Shown here: in pieces, positions 20,162-29,637 of the stretch
How positions within the stretch are numbered: the first letter of the stretch is position 1
Layout: the number at the start of each line of letters is the position of its first letter
Source: Conexibacter sp. CPCC 206217
Lineage (GTDB): Bacteria; Actinomycetota; Thermoleophilia; Solirubrobacterales; Solirubrobacteraceae
NCBI RefSeq assembly: GCF_030646165.1
Contig: NZ_JAUTDO010000003.1
Coordinates: 585,019-649,018 of the forward strand
Direction of reading: 5' to 3'
DNA: 64,000 nt
The notes under the pieces: generated by a model
What the model saw: only the letters and a program-made list of their open reading frames with translations
Database searches by the model: none
What the model was told of the DNA's origin: nothing
Translations under genes and position numbers: made by a program

Positions 20162-21399
20162 GGCAGATCGAGCTTCGCCCTCGACCCGCCGCCACCATCA
20201 TCCGGCGGGTCGGCGGGCGGGGGCATGTCGACGCCCGGCGGCAGCTCGATCAGCGACGATCTGCGGTAATCCCACCATTCGCGGATCGCGATCTGGATCG
20301 AGGCCGCGACGGGGATCGCCAGCAGCGCGCCCATCACGCCGAAGAGCGTCGCGCCGAACAGCACGGACACCAGTACGACGAACGCGTGCACCTCGACCGC
20401 GCGTCTCTGGATCTGCGGCTGGATCATCGTGTTCTCGATCTGCTGGTAGGCGATCGCCCAGATCACCCAGACGATCGTCGCGACGGGGAAGTCGTGGAAC
20501 GCGGTCACGATCCCGACCAGCAGTGCGCCGATCGTCGCGCCGACGAGCGGAATCAGGTCGAAGAGCGCCGTCAGCACCGCCAGCGGCGCCGCGAACGGCA
20601 CGCCGAGGATCGTCAGCACTATGAACGTCGTGATGCCGGCGATCGTCGCCTGCAGCAGCGCCCCGCCGACGTAGTTGCCGACCGCGTTGGCGATTCTGTC
20701 GACCGCACGTCTGATCCGCGGCGCATGCTCGGGCCTGGCGAACTCGATCGCGCGGTCGACCCAGCGCCGACCTCCGGCGACCATGAAGATGCTGAGGATC
20801 AGGATGTTGAAGGCCGCGAACAGCGAGCCGACGATCGTGCTGCCGACGTTCGACAGCGTCGAGGCGGCGTCGTCGAGGTGCGTGGGCAGCTCCTCCGCGC
20901 GCTCTCTCAGTCTGTCGACGATGTTGTATTCCTTGTCCAGCTCCTTCAGGCGGTCGTTGTCGTTGACCCATCTCTGCAGGTCCTGGACGTAGCCGGGCAC
21001 GTCGTTGGCGAGGTTGGTCGCCTCGCGCACCAGCGGCGGCACGACGATCGCGATGATCCCGGCGGGCACCAGCACGAGCCCCAGGTACGCGAGCGCGATC
21101 GCGATCCCGCGCGGCAGCTTGCGGCTCATCAGGTTGACCGGACCCGACAGCGCGACCGCGATGAACATCGCGATCACGATCCAGCTGACCGGCTTGCGCA
21201 GCCGCCAGATCAGCCACAGGAAGCCGACGATCACGAGCACGGTGATGACCGTCCGCGCGATCGTGCGGATGCTCAGGTCGAACGCCGACGGCCCGGATCC
21301 GGGCGCGCCGGCACCCCCCGCACCAGAAGGAGGGACAGGCGGGGTCGTGGGCGGCGGTGGCGGCGAGGCTGGCGGAAGGATCGGCGGAGAACCGCTCAC
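20158..21399 (-). CDS. AI-2E family (UPF0118) membrane permease
   Basis: A 413-residue membrane protein. A Pro-rich cytosolic N-terminus (about 45 residues) is followed by paired hydrophobic helices (VITVLVIVGFLWLIWRL, IVIAMFIAVALSG, LAYLGLVLVPAGIIAIVVPP). A central soluble amphipathic segment and four or five further helices follow. The conserved loop near FAAPLAVLTALFDLIPLVGATIGA is the AI-2E transporter signature. The family exports small molecules or acts as Na+/H+ antiporter-type carriers, so the substrate is open. The GTG start overlaps the polA stop (GTGA), which implies coupling to polA. Its stop codon overlaps the convergent amidase stop. Confidence 0.88.
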   Translation of the reverse strand: MSGSPPILPPASPPPPPTTPPVPPSGAGGAGAPGSGPSAFDLSIRTIARTVITVLVIVGFLWLIWRLRKPVSWIVIAMFIAVALSGPVNLMSRKLPRGIAIALAYLGLVLVPAGIIAIVVPPLVREATNLANDVPGYVQDLQRWVNDNDRLKELDKEYNIVDRLRERAEELPTHLDDAASTLSNVGSTIVGSLFAAFNILILSIFMVAGGRRWVDRAIEFARPEHAPRIRRAVDRIANAVGNYVGGALLQATIAGITTFIVLTILGVPFAAPLAVLTALFDLIPLVGATIGALLVGIVTAFHDFPVATIVWVIWAIAYQQIENTMIQPQIQRRAVEVHAFVVLVSVLFGATLFGVMGALLAIPVAASIQIAIREWWDYRRSSLIELPPGVDMPPPADPPDDGGGGSRAKLDLP

Positions 21400-23990
21400 T
21401 TCGCGTCCAGCCAGTTCGGGCCGATGCCCGCGTCGACGGTCAGCGGCGGATCCAGCTCGAGCGCGTCGACCATCATCGGGACGACCAGGTCGCGAGCGCG
21501 CTCGGCCTCCTCGGCCGGTCCCTCGAACAGCAGCTCGTCGTGGATCTGCAGGATCAGTCTCGTCGTCATGCCGGACTCGCGCAGCGCGCGGTCCGCGTTG
21601 ACCATCGCGAGCTTGATGACGTCGGCTGCCGTGCCCTGGATGACGGTGTTGACGGCGAGCCGCTCGCCCAGCTGGCGCATCTGGAAGTTGCGCGCGCGCA
21701 GCTCCGGGATCTGCCGGCGACGGCCCATCAGCGTCGTCACGTAGCCCTGGTCGGTCGCCTGCTCGATCGTGTTTCTGATGAACTCGCGCACTGCCGGGAA
21801 GCCGTCGAGGTAGCGGTCGATGAACTCCTGCGCCTCCGCCTGCGGGATCTGCAGCCGGTCGGCGAGGCCGAAGGCGCTGAGGCCGTAGACGATCCCGTAG
21901 TTCACCATCTTCGCCTTCGAGCGCGAGCCCGCGTCGAGCTGCTCGGGGTCGACTCCGAGGATCGATGCGGCGGTGGCGGTGTGGACGTCCTCTCCACGGC
22001 GGAAGATCTCCTTCAGCACCTCCTCGCCGGCGATGTGCGCGAGGACGCGCAGCTCGACCTGCGAGTAGTCGGCAGAGATCAGGACGTTGCCCGGCTCGGC
22101 GATGAAGCATGCGCGGATCTCGCGCCCGAGCGGGGTGCGGATCGGGATGTTCTGCAGGTTCGGGTTGGTCGAGGAGAGCCGCCCGGTCGCGGCGGTCACC
22201 TGCCCGAAGGTCGTGTGGAGGCGGTGGTCGTCCGGCGAGATCAGCGTCGGGAACGCGTCGAGGTAGGTCGAGGCGAGCTTCGTCAGCTCGCGCCAGCGCT
22301 CTATCTTCTCGATCACCGGATGCTCGTGGCGGATCGCCTGCAGCACGCGCGCGTCGGTCGAGTAGCCGGTCTTGCCGCGTCTCTTTCTCGACAGCCCGAG
22401 CTTCTCGAACAGGATCGCGCCGAGCTGCTGCGGCGAGCCGATCATGAACTCCTCGCCGGTCAACTCGAAGATCTCGCGCTCCAGTGCCGTCGCCTCGTCC
22501 ATCACGCGCGTGCGGATCGTCGCCAGCAGGTCCGTGTCGAGCTTGAGCCCGGCGGCCTCCATCTGGCGCAGCACGCGCACGAGCGGCAGCTCGATCTCGT
22601 CCATCAGCCGCACGAGGTCGCGCTCCTGCAGCTGGACGCGCTGCGCGGCCGTCAGCGCGTGGATCAGGACGGCGTCGGCCGCCGCCTCGTCATCGACCTT
22701 GGCGGCCAGTCCGCGCTCCTCCGCCAGCTCCGCCAGCGGATAGCCGCGGCGGGCCGGGTCGAGCAGGTAGGCGGCGATCAGCGTGTCGTGCACGAGCCGC
22801 TGCGGCACGACCTTCAGCGCCTTCGCGTCGTGTGCCAGCACGGGCCGCTCGCCGAGCGCCGCGGCCAGCAGCTCCGGCCCGGCGCCGTCGGCGCCGCATT
22901 CGCCCGCGAGCGCGTCGGCGCCGGCGTACGCGCCGAAGCGCCACGCCTCGGTCTCGCCGAACAGCGCGCCGTCGGGCTTCTCCGGCTCGCGCGCGGCGAC
23001 CGCGATCTCGGCGCCGGCCGGCGCGAGCGCGGCGAGGTCGGCCGGCGCGCCGCCGCGGCGCACGGCGACCGCTATCGCCTGCTCGGCCTCGGGGCGCGGC
23101 GCGGCCTCGTCGTCGCTGTCGGCAAGCGCCTCCTCGATCCGCCGCAGCGGGTCGCGCAGTTCGAACTCGCGGAAGACCTCGCGCAGGCGCGAGCGGTCGG
23201 GTCTGGCGGTCGCGATCGCCTCGACGTCTATCTCGACGGGGAGGTCGCGCCGCATCGTCGCCAGCTGCTTGGAGATGCGCGCGTCCTCGGCGTGGGCGAT
23301 CAGGTTCTCGCGCCGTCTCGTCGCTCTGATCTCGTGCGCGTGCTCCAGCACGCCCTCCAACGTCCCGAACTGCTGCAGCAGCTGGGCGGCCGTCTTGTCG
23401 CCGATCCCCGGCACGCCGGGGATGTTGTCCGACGTGTCGCCCTTGAGGCCGATGAAGTCCGGCACCAGCTCAGGCACGATCCCGTAGCGGTCGATCACGC
23501 CCTGGCGGTCGTAGATTCTCGTCTCGGTGATGCCGCGCGCGGTCGCCATGATCTCGACGCCGTCGTCGACGAGCTGGAACGAGTCGCGGTCGCCGGTGAC
23601 GATCTTGACCGGGATCCCCCTCGCCTTCGCCTGCTCGGCGAGCGTCGCGATCACGTCGTCGGCCTCGAAGCCCTCCAGCGACACGTTCGCGTAGCCGAAC
23701 GCGTCCACGAGCGGCTCCAGATGCGGCCATTGCTGCTTGAACAGGTCCGGCCGCGAGGAGCGCTGGGCCTTGTACTCGGGATAGACCTCTCTGCGGCCGG
23801 AATGGCCGCGGTCCCAGGCGACGATCGTCGATCTGGGCCCGTACTCCGTGAGGATCTTCACGAGCATCGAGGCGAAGCCGAAGATCGCGTTGGTCGGGAA
23901 GCCGTCCGACGTCGCGATCGACTCGGGCAGCGCGAAGAAGGCGCGATACGCGAGCGAGTTCCCGTCGATCAGGAACAGCTCGTCGTGCAT
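21396..23990 (-). CDS. polA: DNA polymerase I
   Basis: An 864-residue PolA. The 5'-3' exonuclease domain fills residues 1 to about 290, opening MHDELFLIDGNSLAYRAFFA, with acidic clusters (VSLEGFEADDVIATLA, VTGDRDSFQL) and the helix-hairpin-helix GVPGIGDKTAAQLL. The middle 3'-5' exonuclease-like domain (about 310-470) lacks the catalytic DxE motif: its first strand reads AIAVAVRRGG. Proofreading is therefore probably lost, as in Taq. The polymerase domain has motif A SADYSQVELRVLAHI, the O-helix RSKAKMVNYGIVYGLS and motif C LQIHDELLFE. The ATG at 23990 is the family start; the long open frame upstream is antisense to the malic enzyme gene. Confidence 0.96.
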   Translation of the reverse strand: MHDELFLIDGNSLAYRAFFALPESIATSDGFPTNAIFGFASMLVKILTEYGPRSTIVAWDRGHSGRREVYPEYKAQRSSRPDLFKQQWPHLEPLVDAFGYANVSLEGFEADDVIATLAEQAKARGIPVKIVTGDRDSFQLVDDGVEIMATARGITETRIYDRQGVIDRYGIVPELVPDFIGLKGDTSDNIPGVPGIGDKTAAQLLQQFGTLEGVLEHAHEIRATRRRENLIAHAEDARISKQLATMRRDLPVEIDVEAIATARPDRSRLREVFREFELRDPLRRIEEALADSDDEAAPRPEAEQAIAVAVRRGGAPADLAALAPAGAEIAVAAREPEKPDGALFGETEAWRFGAYAGADALAGECGADGAGPELLAAALGERPVLAHDAKALKVVPQRLVHDTLIAAYLLDPARRGYPLAELAEERGLAAKVDDEAAADAVLIHALTAAQRVQLQERDLVRLMDEIELPLVRVLRQMEAAGLKLDTDLLATIRTRVMDEATALEREIFELTGEEFMIGSPQQLGAILFEKLGLSRKRRGKTGYSTDARVLQAIRHEHPVIEKIERWRELTKLASTYLDAFPTLISPDDHRLHTTFGQVTAATGRLSSTNPNLQNIPIRTPLGREIRACFIAEPGNVLISADYSQVELRVLAHIAGEEVLKEIFRRGEDVHTATAASILGVDPEQLDAGSRSKAKMVNYGIVYGLSAFGLADRLQIPQAEAQEFIDRYLDGFPAVREFIRNTIEQATDQGYVTTLMGRRRQIPELRARNFQMRQLGERLAVNTVIQGTAADVIKLAMVNADRALRESGMTTRLILQIHDELLFEGPAEEAERARDLVVPMMVDALELDPPLTVDAGIGPNWLDAK

Positions 23991-24091
23991 GTGCGGGGGG
24001 GTCGCCACCGCAGGAAGAGTAGGGACCGCGGCGGCGTGGAAGCCGTTTCGCGCGTCGTTCCGCAATGCGGAATGCGCGCACCGAATGACGG

Positions 24092-24097
24092 TATGAT
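24092..24097 (+). promoter_or_regulatory. Candidate -10 box (TATGAT) for malic enzyme
   Basis: TATGAT lies 37 nt before the ATG at 24135. With a GGAGG ribosome-binding site in between, this gene appears to have a conventional leader, unlike many of its neighbours. Confidence 0.45.
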
Positions 24098-24134
24098 CTG
24101 ACGGTCCCGACGACCCACGGAGGTCCCGAACGCC

Positions 24135-25607
<1,473 letters not shown>

Positions 25608-25616
25608 CGGGCGCTT

Positions 25617-25649
25617 GAGCGGACCGGGGCGCGGGCGGCGGGTCCGCTC
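25617..25649 (+). terminator. Hairpin after malic enzyme
   Basis: GAGCGGACC and GGTCCGCTC make a 9-bp perfect stem around a 15-nt GC-rich loop. It starts 9 nt after the malic enzyme stop codon. No T tract follows. Confidence 0.5.
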
Positions 25650-25678
25650 GCGCCGTCGCCGAGTGATGTCCACACGAG

Positions 25679-25720
25679 TGGGCCAGAATCGAACTTGGGC
25701 CTCGCCTTGCTAACGAGGCG
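25679..25720 (-). other. tRNA-3'-half-like fragment at the edge of the accessory island
   Basis: Read on the minus strand, this begins with a hairpin like an anticodon arm (CGCCT, 8-nt loop, AGGCG). A T-arm-like AAGTTCGATTCTGG follows, then GCCCA. The T stem has a one-base bulge and there is no matching 5' acceptor strand, so this is not a working tRNA. The hsdM stop codon (25710-25712) falls inside it. It may be a decayed attachment-site remnant; chance resemblance is possible. Confidence 0.3.
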
Positions 25721-27143
25721 CTGCGCGCGCCAAGTGCTCCAATGCCTTCTCGAGATCTGCTGCGATCTGTGCCGAGAGTTCCTCGACGCGTGCCAATCCC
25801 GCGATCTTCGGCTCGGCCTCGCTCACGTCCCAGGCGAGATCCAGGCGGACATCGTCGGAGGCCAGCAAATCGGCGTGCGCAAACCGACGCCAACGCAATG
25901 TCTCGGCTCGACCCACGCGACGGGGTGTGCCGTACTGGGTCACGAAGTCGTGGAGATCGTCCGCGCGCAACGGGCGCTTTTTCAACGAGAAGTGGTTCCC
26001 GGAACGCAGGTCGTAGACCCACAGCGCTCCCTCGCGCACTCTCCGCTGTTCAAGGAAAAGAACGTTGGCATTGATGCCGGAAGCGTAGAACAGGCCCGCT
26101 GGCACGCGAAGAAGCGTGTGGACATCAAAACTCTCGAGCAGCCGCCGCCGGATCGTGACTGCCGCACCACTCTCGTAGAGCACGTTGTCGGGCACAACGA
26201 TCGCCGCACGACCCCCTTCACCCAGGCACGCCGCGATGTGCTGCACGAAGTTGAGCTGCTTGTTCGCCGTTCTCACCCAGAAGTCGGGACGGACGATGGT
26301 GAGCGCGTCCGCGGCGCCCGAGCCGTTGGTCGCAGCATATGTCACGCTGCCCTTCACGCCGAACGGAGGGTTCGAGAGGACGACGTCGACCTGCTCAGCT
26401 GGCGGGACTGCCAGGCTGTCGGCGCAGACGATCGGCAGCTCGTCGTCCGCGTCACCTGCGATGTCGTGAAGAAAGAGGTTCATCGCCGCAAGCCGAGCGA
26501 CCTCCTGTACGAGCTCGACGCCGCGGATTGCCTTCGTACGCAGGTGTTTGCGCTTTCTTGGCGACAGCCTCGGATGTGCACGCAGGATGTGCTCGTGAGC
26601 TGCGAGCAGGAACCCGCCTGTCCCGCACGCAGGGTCGAGGATGACCTCTCCAGGGACCGGATCGACGCACTCGACCACGGCATCAATCAGAGGCCGGGGG
26701 GTAAAATACTGGCCAGCCCCGCTCTTGGTATCCCGCGCGTTCTTCTCGAGCAGACCCTCGTACGCATCGCCCTTCAGATCGGCGGAGAGTCCCAGCCATT
26801 CGGTCTCGCCGATAAGGTCGACGACGAGCAACCGCAGCTTCGCTGGATCGGAGATCTTGTTGCGCGCATTGCGGAAGATCAGACCAAGCGTTCCTCCCTC
26901 ATTCCCGAGAGCGGCCAGCGACTCCCCGTAGGTGCGGTGCATCGACTCCGCATCGAGCGACGCAAACGATCTCCAGGCAAAGCGAGCGGGCAGGATCTCG
27001 TCGCCGCGCTCGTCGGCAAGCTTTAGGAACAGGAGATACGTGAGCTGCTCGACGTAGTCCGGATACGAGAGACCGTCGTCACGCAGGACGTTGCAGTACT
27101 GCCAGAGCCTGCGGACGAGCTCGTGGGCTGTGGGAGTGCTCAT
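25710..27143 (-). CDS. hsdM: Type I restriction-modification system methyltransferase subunit
   Basis: A 477-residue N6-adenine methyltransferase. An HsdM_N helical domain (residues 5-120, LVRRLWQYCNVLRDDGLSYP) precedes the class gamma MTase fold. It has GAGQYFTPR (142-150), SAM motif I DPACGTGGF (170-178) and catalytic motif IV NPPF (258-261). With the HsdS in the same operon it should form an M2S1-type modification complex. It is the last gene of the four-gene operon: its ATG overlaps the HNH stop by 4 nt (ATGA). Hand-counted GC of one 60-base line here is 60%, against about 73% in neighbouring housekeeping genes. No HsdR lies in the island. Confidence 0.93.
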   Translation of the reverse strand: MSTPTAHELVRRLWQYCNVLRDDGLSYPDYVEQLTYLLFLKLADERGDEILPARFAWRSFASLDAESMHRTYGESLAALGNEGGTLGLIFRNARNKISDPAKLRLLVVDLIGETEWLGLSADLKGDAYEGLLEKNARDTKSGAGQYFTPRPLIDAVVECVDPVPGEVILDPACGTGGFLLAAHEHILRAHPRLSPRKRKHLRTKAIRGVELVQEVARLAAMNLFLHDIAGDADDELPIVCADSLAVPPAEQVDVVLSNPPFGVKGSVTYAATNGSGAADALTIVRPDFWVRTANKQLNFVQHIAACLGEGGRAAIVVPDNVLYESGAAVTIRRRLLESFDVHTLLRVPAGLFYASGINANVLFLEQRRVREGALWVYDLRSGNHFSLKKRPLRADDLHDFVTQYGTPRRVGRAETLRWRRFAHADLLASDDVRLDLAWDVSEAEPKIAGLARVEELSAQIAADLEKALEHLARAAPR

Positions 27144-28003
27144 GTCGAAATCTCGGGGAGGTAGAAGAGGACCACGCGTTCGATCCACGTACGATCACGG
27201 AAGCGTCGGATGTATGCGGCGGCCGCGCGTGAATAGGGCTGGTCGACGCCAGCGAGTCGGATCAGCTCTCTGATCACCGTCTTGAGTGTCTCGCCCGCCG
27301 CAGCCTCGCCCTGCAGCTTAGCCTTCTCCGCCCTATCGCCGGTCAAGACATGTCCGTAGATCACGGCATACAGGTCGCGCCGATCGTCGACGAACGCCGG
27401 CCAGTCGAGGTGCAGAAACTCGCGGCTCGCCTCTACTCGTCGGATCGCCATGTCCGACCTCGCGTAGGCAGGAGCGATGGCGACGCGACCGTCAATGTCA
27501 AAGGTCAGGTGGGGCGGATCCTCGGGATCGGTGGGATCGAGCAACGCCGGCTCCTCGCAGCAGAAGGAGTCAGGCGAGCACCAGCGGTGTGCCTCATCGA
27601 GCAGCGGGAAGTGATCGCCCTTGCCCAGAACCGTGCCAGTGTCCGGGTTGCTGCGCCGGCGATTGGCGCGATGGCAGCTAAGCCGCAGATTTTCCCAGTT
27701 GAATGCCTCCCACCAATAGCCGTCATGGTCTGGCGCCTCAGCGACGCTACGCTGCGGACGGTAGTGGTCGATGTCGTCGTCGGTGCCCGGATTCTTGGAC
27801 TCGGTGTACCAGCACTTGGCACCATAGGTCCGTTCGAACAGCGCCCGGAAATCAGCCCATGCGGCGCGTTTAGTCCGCATGAGTTCCCGGCGGCTGGCCG
27901 CGTCAGGGGCCGCACGCAGCTCGCCGCGAACCGCCTCCGCGGTCTCGATCAACATCTGTGCTTGAGCGTCTCTCAGCACGAGGTCGAGGTCGATGAACTT
28001 CAT
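27140..28003 (-). CDS. HNH nuclease, PtuB/TIGR02646-like
   Basis: A 287-residue protein with an HNH-type core: C64 in GAKCWYTES, H80 in DDDIDHYRP, then GYWWEAFNWENLRLSC (C110), N114, and GKGDHFPL (H131). This order, including WENLRLSC and the GKGDxFPL turn, matches HNH proteins paired with AAA ATPases such as PtuB of Septu and of retron Ec78. In related proteins known to me the zinc pairs are CxxC. Here each pair keeps only its first Cys (CWYT, CHRA), so structural zinc may be altered. Both ends overlap neighbours by 4 nt, so it is strictly coexpressed with the ATPase and HsdM. Predicted role: DNA- or RNA-cleaving effector. Confidence 0.8.
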   Translation of the reverse strand: MKFIDLDLVLRDAQAQMLIETAEAVRGELRAAPDAASRRELMRTKRAAWADFRALFERTYGAKCWYTESKNPGTDDDIDHYRPQRSVAEAPDHDGYWWEAFNWENLRLSCHRANRRRSNPDTGTVLGKGDHFPLLDEAHRWCSPDSFCCEEPALLDPTDPEDPPHLTFDIDGRVAIAPAYARSDMAIRRVEASREFLHLDWPAFVDDRRDLYAVIYGHVLTGDRAEKAKLQGEAAAGETLKTVIRELIRLAGVDQPYSRAAAAYIRRFRDRTWIERVVLFYLPEIST

Positions 28004-29637
28004 AACGCGGGCGGCTCAAGGGCGAACTCGCGAGCGATCTCCTCAGCCACCACATCGGCGAGCTCTTCGCGACGACGGATGTCCTCAAAGCTCACCTGCG
28101 AGGTCTCTGTCTCCACAGGACCGCCCGCAGCGGCGAATCGTGGCATAAACTGCTCCATGAACAGCTGGTAAAGCGGATCGCGATCCTGCTTCCAGAAGGC
28201 CCGCGTGTTCAGTCGGTCGGTCACCGCGCGCAGCTCGTTTCGCTCCTCCTCTGTCAACGAGTCCTTGAGCGCCAGCGATCGTTGGCGCTCAATATCACGC
28301 AGTGTCGCCCGATCGAGCCCGCCGGACGGGAGGCGGAAGAGATCGCTCGCGAGGATCGCCTGGATCCCCATCCCTCGCGGATCGTTCAGGGGTTCTTCGA
28401 CAACGGCGGTGCCCTCCCCTGAGCGGCGGAAGATCCGTACCTGCGGGCGCGTGAGCTGAGCAAATACGAGCGGGTCGTGAGTGGTCAGAAGGATGTGGCA
28501 GCTATCGCGATCGACCATGAAACGGTCGAGGAAGTCAAGATATTGCGTGCTCCAGGCAGGGTTAAGATGCGTATCGGGCTCGTCGAGCAGGAAGAGCGCT
28601 TCACTACGAGCCGTGAACTTGAGCAGGCCGAGTACGAGCAGGAGCTGCTGCTCACCCTCCGACAGATCGCGGTACGTGACCTCGCCGCCGCCGGCAGCCG
28701 GTGTCATACGAACGCGCGTACGAACTTCACCGAGCAGCTTCGAAAGGTGGGTACTCTCGAGCGCCGTGAAGAATGCGTAAGGTCCGTCGTAGTGATGGTA
28801 GACGCGCTCGAGCGCGGCAGCATCACGGAGGAAGAGGTAGAGGCTCTCGACGGCCGGGTTCTTCGCAAGGTCAACCGCGATCCGTCGCGACATGCGGGAC
28901 GGCATCAATGCGGCGTCGTATACGCGGTCGAGAAAGGTCTGGACTTCGCCGACCGCCTCCCAGAAGCGGGAATCACCGTCCCTGCGTGCTCCGCCCCAGG
29001 GAGGTCTTTTCAGCGCGAACAGCACGCTGTCGAGCCCATCGATCTGAAGCTTCTCCCGCAGGAACGCACGCTCGCCGCCGTCGTCATCGTCGGAGTTCAT
29101 GAAGAACGCGAGCAGTGCGAATTGCCCGTGCAGCGTTTCTGCATAGAAGAGCCGTCGCAGGCTATTCGGATCGGCCGCAGGCCGCCGCATTTCGGGAGCG
29201 GTGATGATGTGGTCGTAGTACCGTTCGCGATGGCGCTCGAAGAACGCCGCGAGCCGGTCGGTTGGACCTGAATAGTACCCGAACACGAACGCGGGTCGAT
29301 AGAGCGGCCCGTTCGCGTCCTCCCTGGCGAACTCCTTGCGCGACAGTCGGCGGTAGTCTCCGGCGCCCTTTGCGCGCGCGTGCACTCTCGGATACGCCTC
29401 CGCGGACGCCTCAACCTTGATGTCGTGGTCACGACAACGGTACGACAAGCGGTAGTCGAACGGTGCCGGTCTACCGAGATCGAGCTGACGGAAGATCAGC
29501 GTGAGGGCCTCGAGCAGGTTCGACTTCCCCGCGCCGTTCTCACCAACAATGACCGTGTACGGGGAGCGCTCGTCGAAGTCAATCTGAAGATCGCGGAGAT
29601 TCTTGAACTCGCCGATGTAGAGCCTGTCAAGGCGCAT
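28000..29637 (-). CDS. AAA/ABC-type ATPase of the OLD/PtuA class
   Basis: A 545-residue SMC-like ATPase. It has Walker A GENGAGKSN (residues 32-40) after an N-terminal strand pair (LYIGEFKNLRDLQIDF). The ABC signature LSEGEQQ is near 325, Walker B FLLDEPDTHLNP near 349-360, and the H-loop TTHDPLVF near 385. A helical insertion of about 200 residues separates Walker A from the signature. About 140 C-terminal residues are helical and unassigned; no TOPRIM motif is seen, so it resembles PtuA rather than OLD nucleases. The start at 29637 overlaps the HsdS stop by 11 nt, and the stop overlaps the HNH start (ATGA). It probably senses or gates the HNH partner. Confidence 0.85.
   Translation of the reverse strand: MRLDRLYIGEFKNLRDLQIDFDERSPYTVIVGENGAGKSNLLEALTLIFRQLDLGRPAPFDYRLSYRCRDHDIKVEASAEAYPRVHARAKGAGDYRRLSRKEFAREDANGPLYRPAFVFGYYSGPTDRLAAFFERHRERYYDHIITAPEMRRPAADPNSLRRLFYAETLHGQFALLAFFMNSDDDDGGERAFLREKLQIDGLDSVLFALKRPPWGGARRDGDSRFWEAVGEVQTFLDRVYDAALMPSRMSRRIAVDLAKNPAVESLYLFLRDAAALERVYHHYDGPYAFFTALESTHLSKLLGEVRTRVRMTPAAGGGEVTYRDLSEGEQQLLLVLGLLKFTARSEALFLLDEPDTHLNPAWSTQYLDFLDRFMVDRDSCHILLTTHDPLVFAQLTRPQVRIFRRSGEGTAVVEEPLNDPRGMGIQAILASDLFRLPSGGLDRATLRDIERQRSLALKDSLTEEERNELRAVTDRLNTRAFWKQDRDPLYQLFMEQFMPRFAAAGGPVETETSQVSFEDIRRREELADVVAEEIAREFALEPPAL

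Noticed and set aside
25679..25720. Functional tRNA gene
   Set aside because: T stem is bulged, the anticodon loop has 8 nt and no 5' acceptor strand pairs with it; kept only as a possible remnant.
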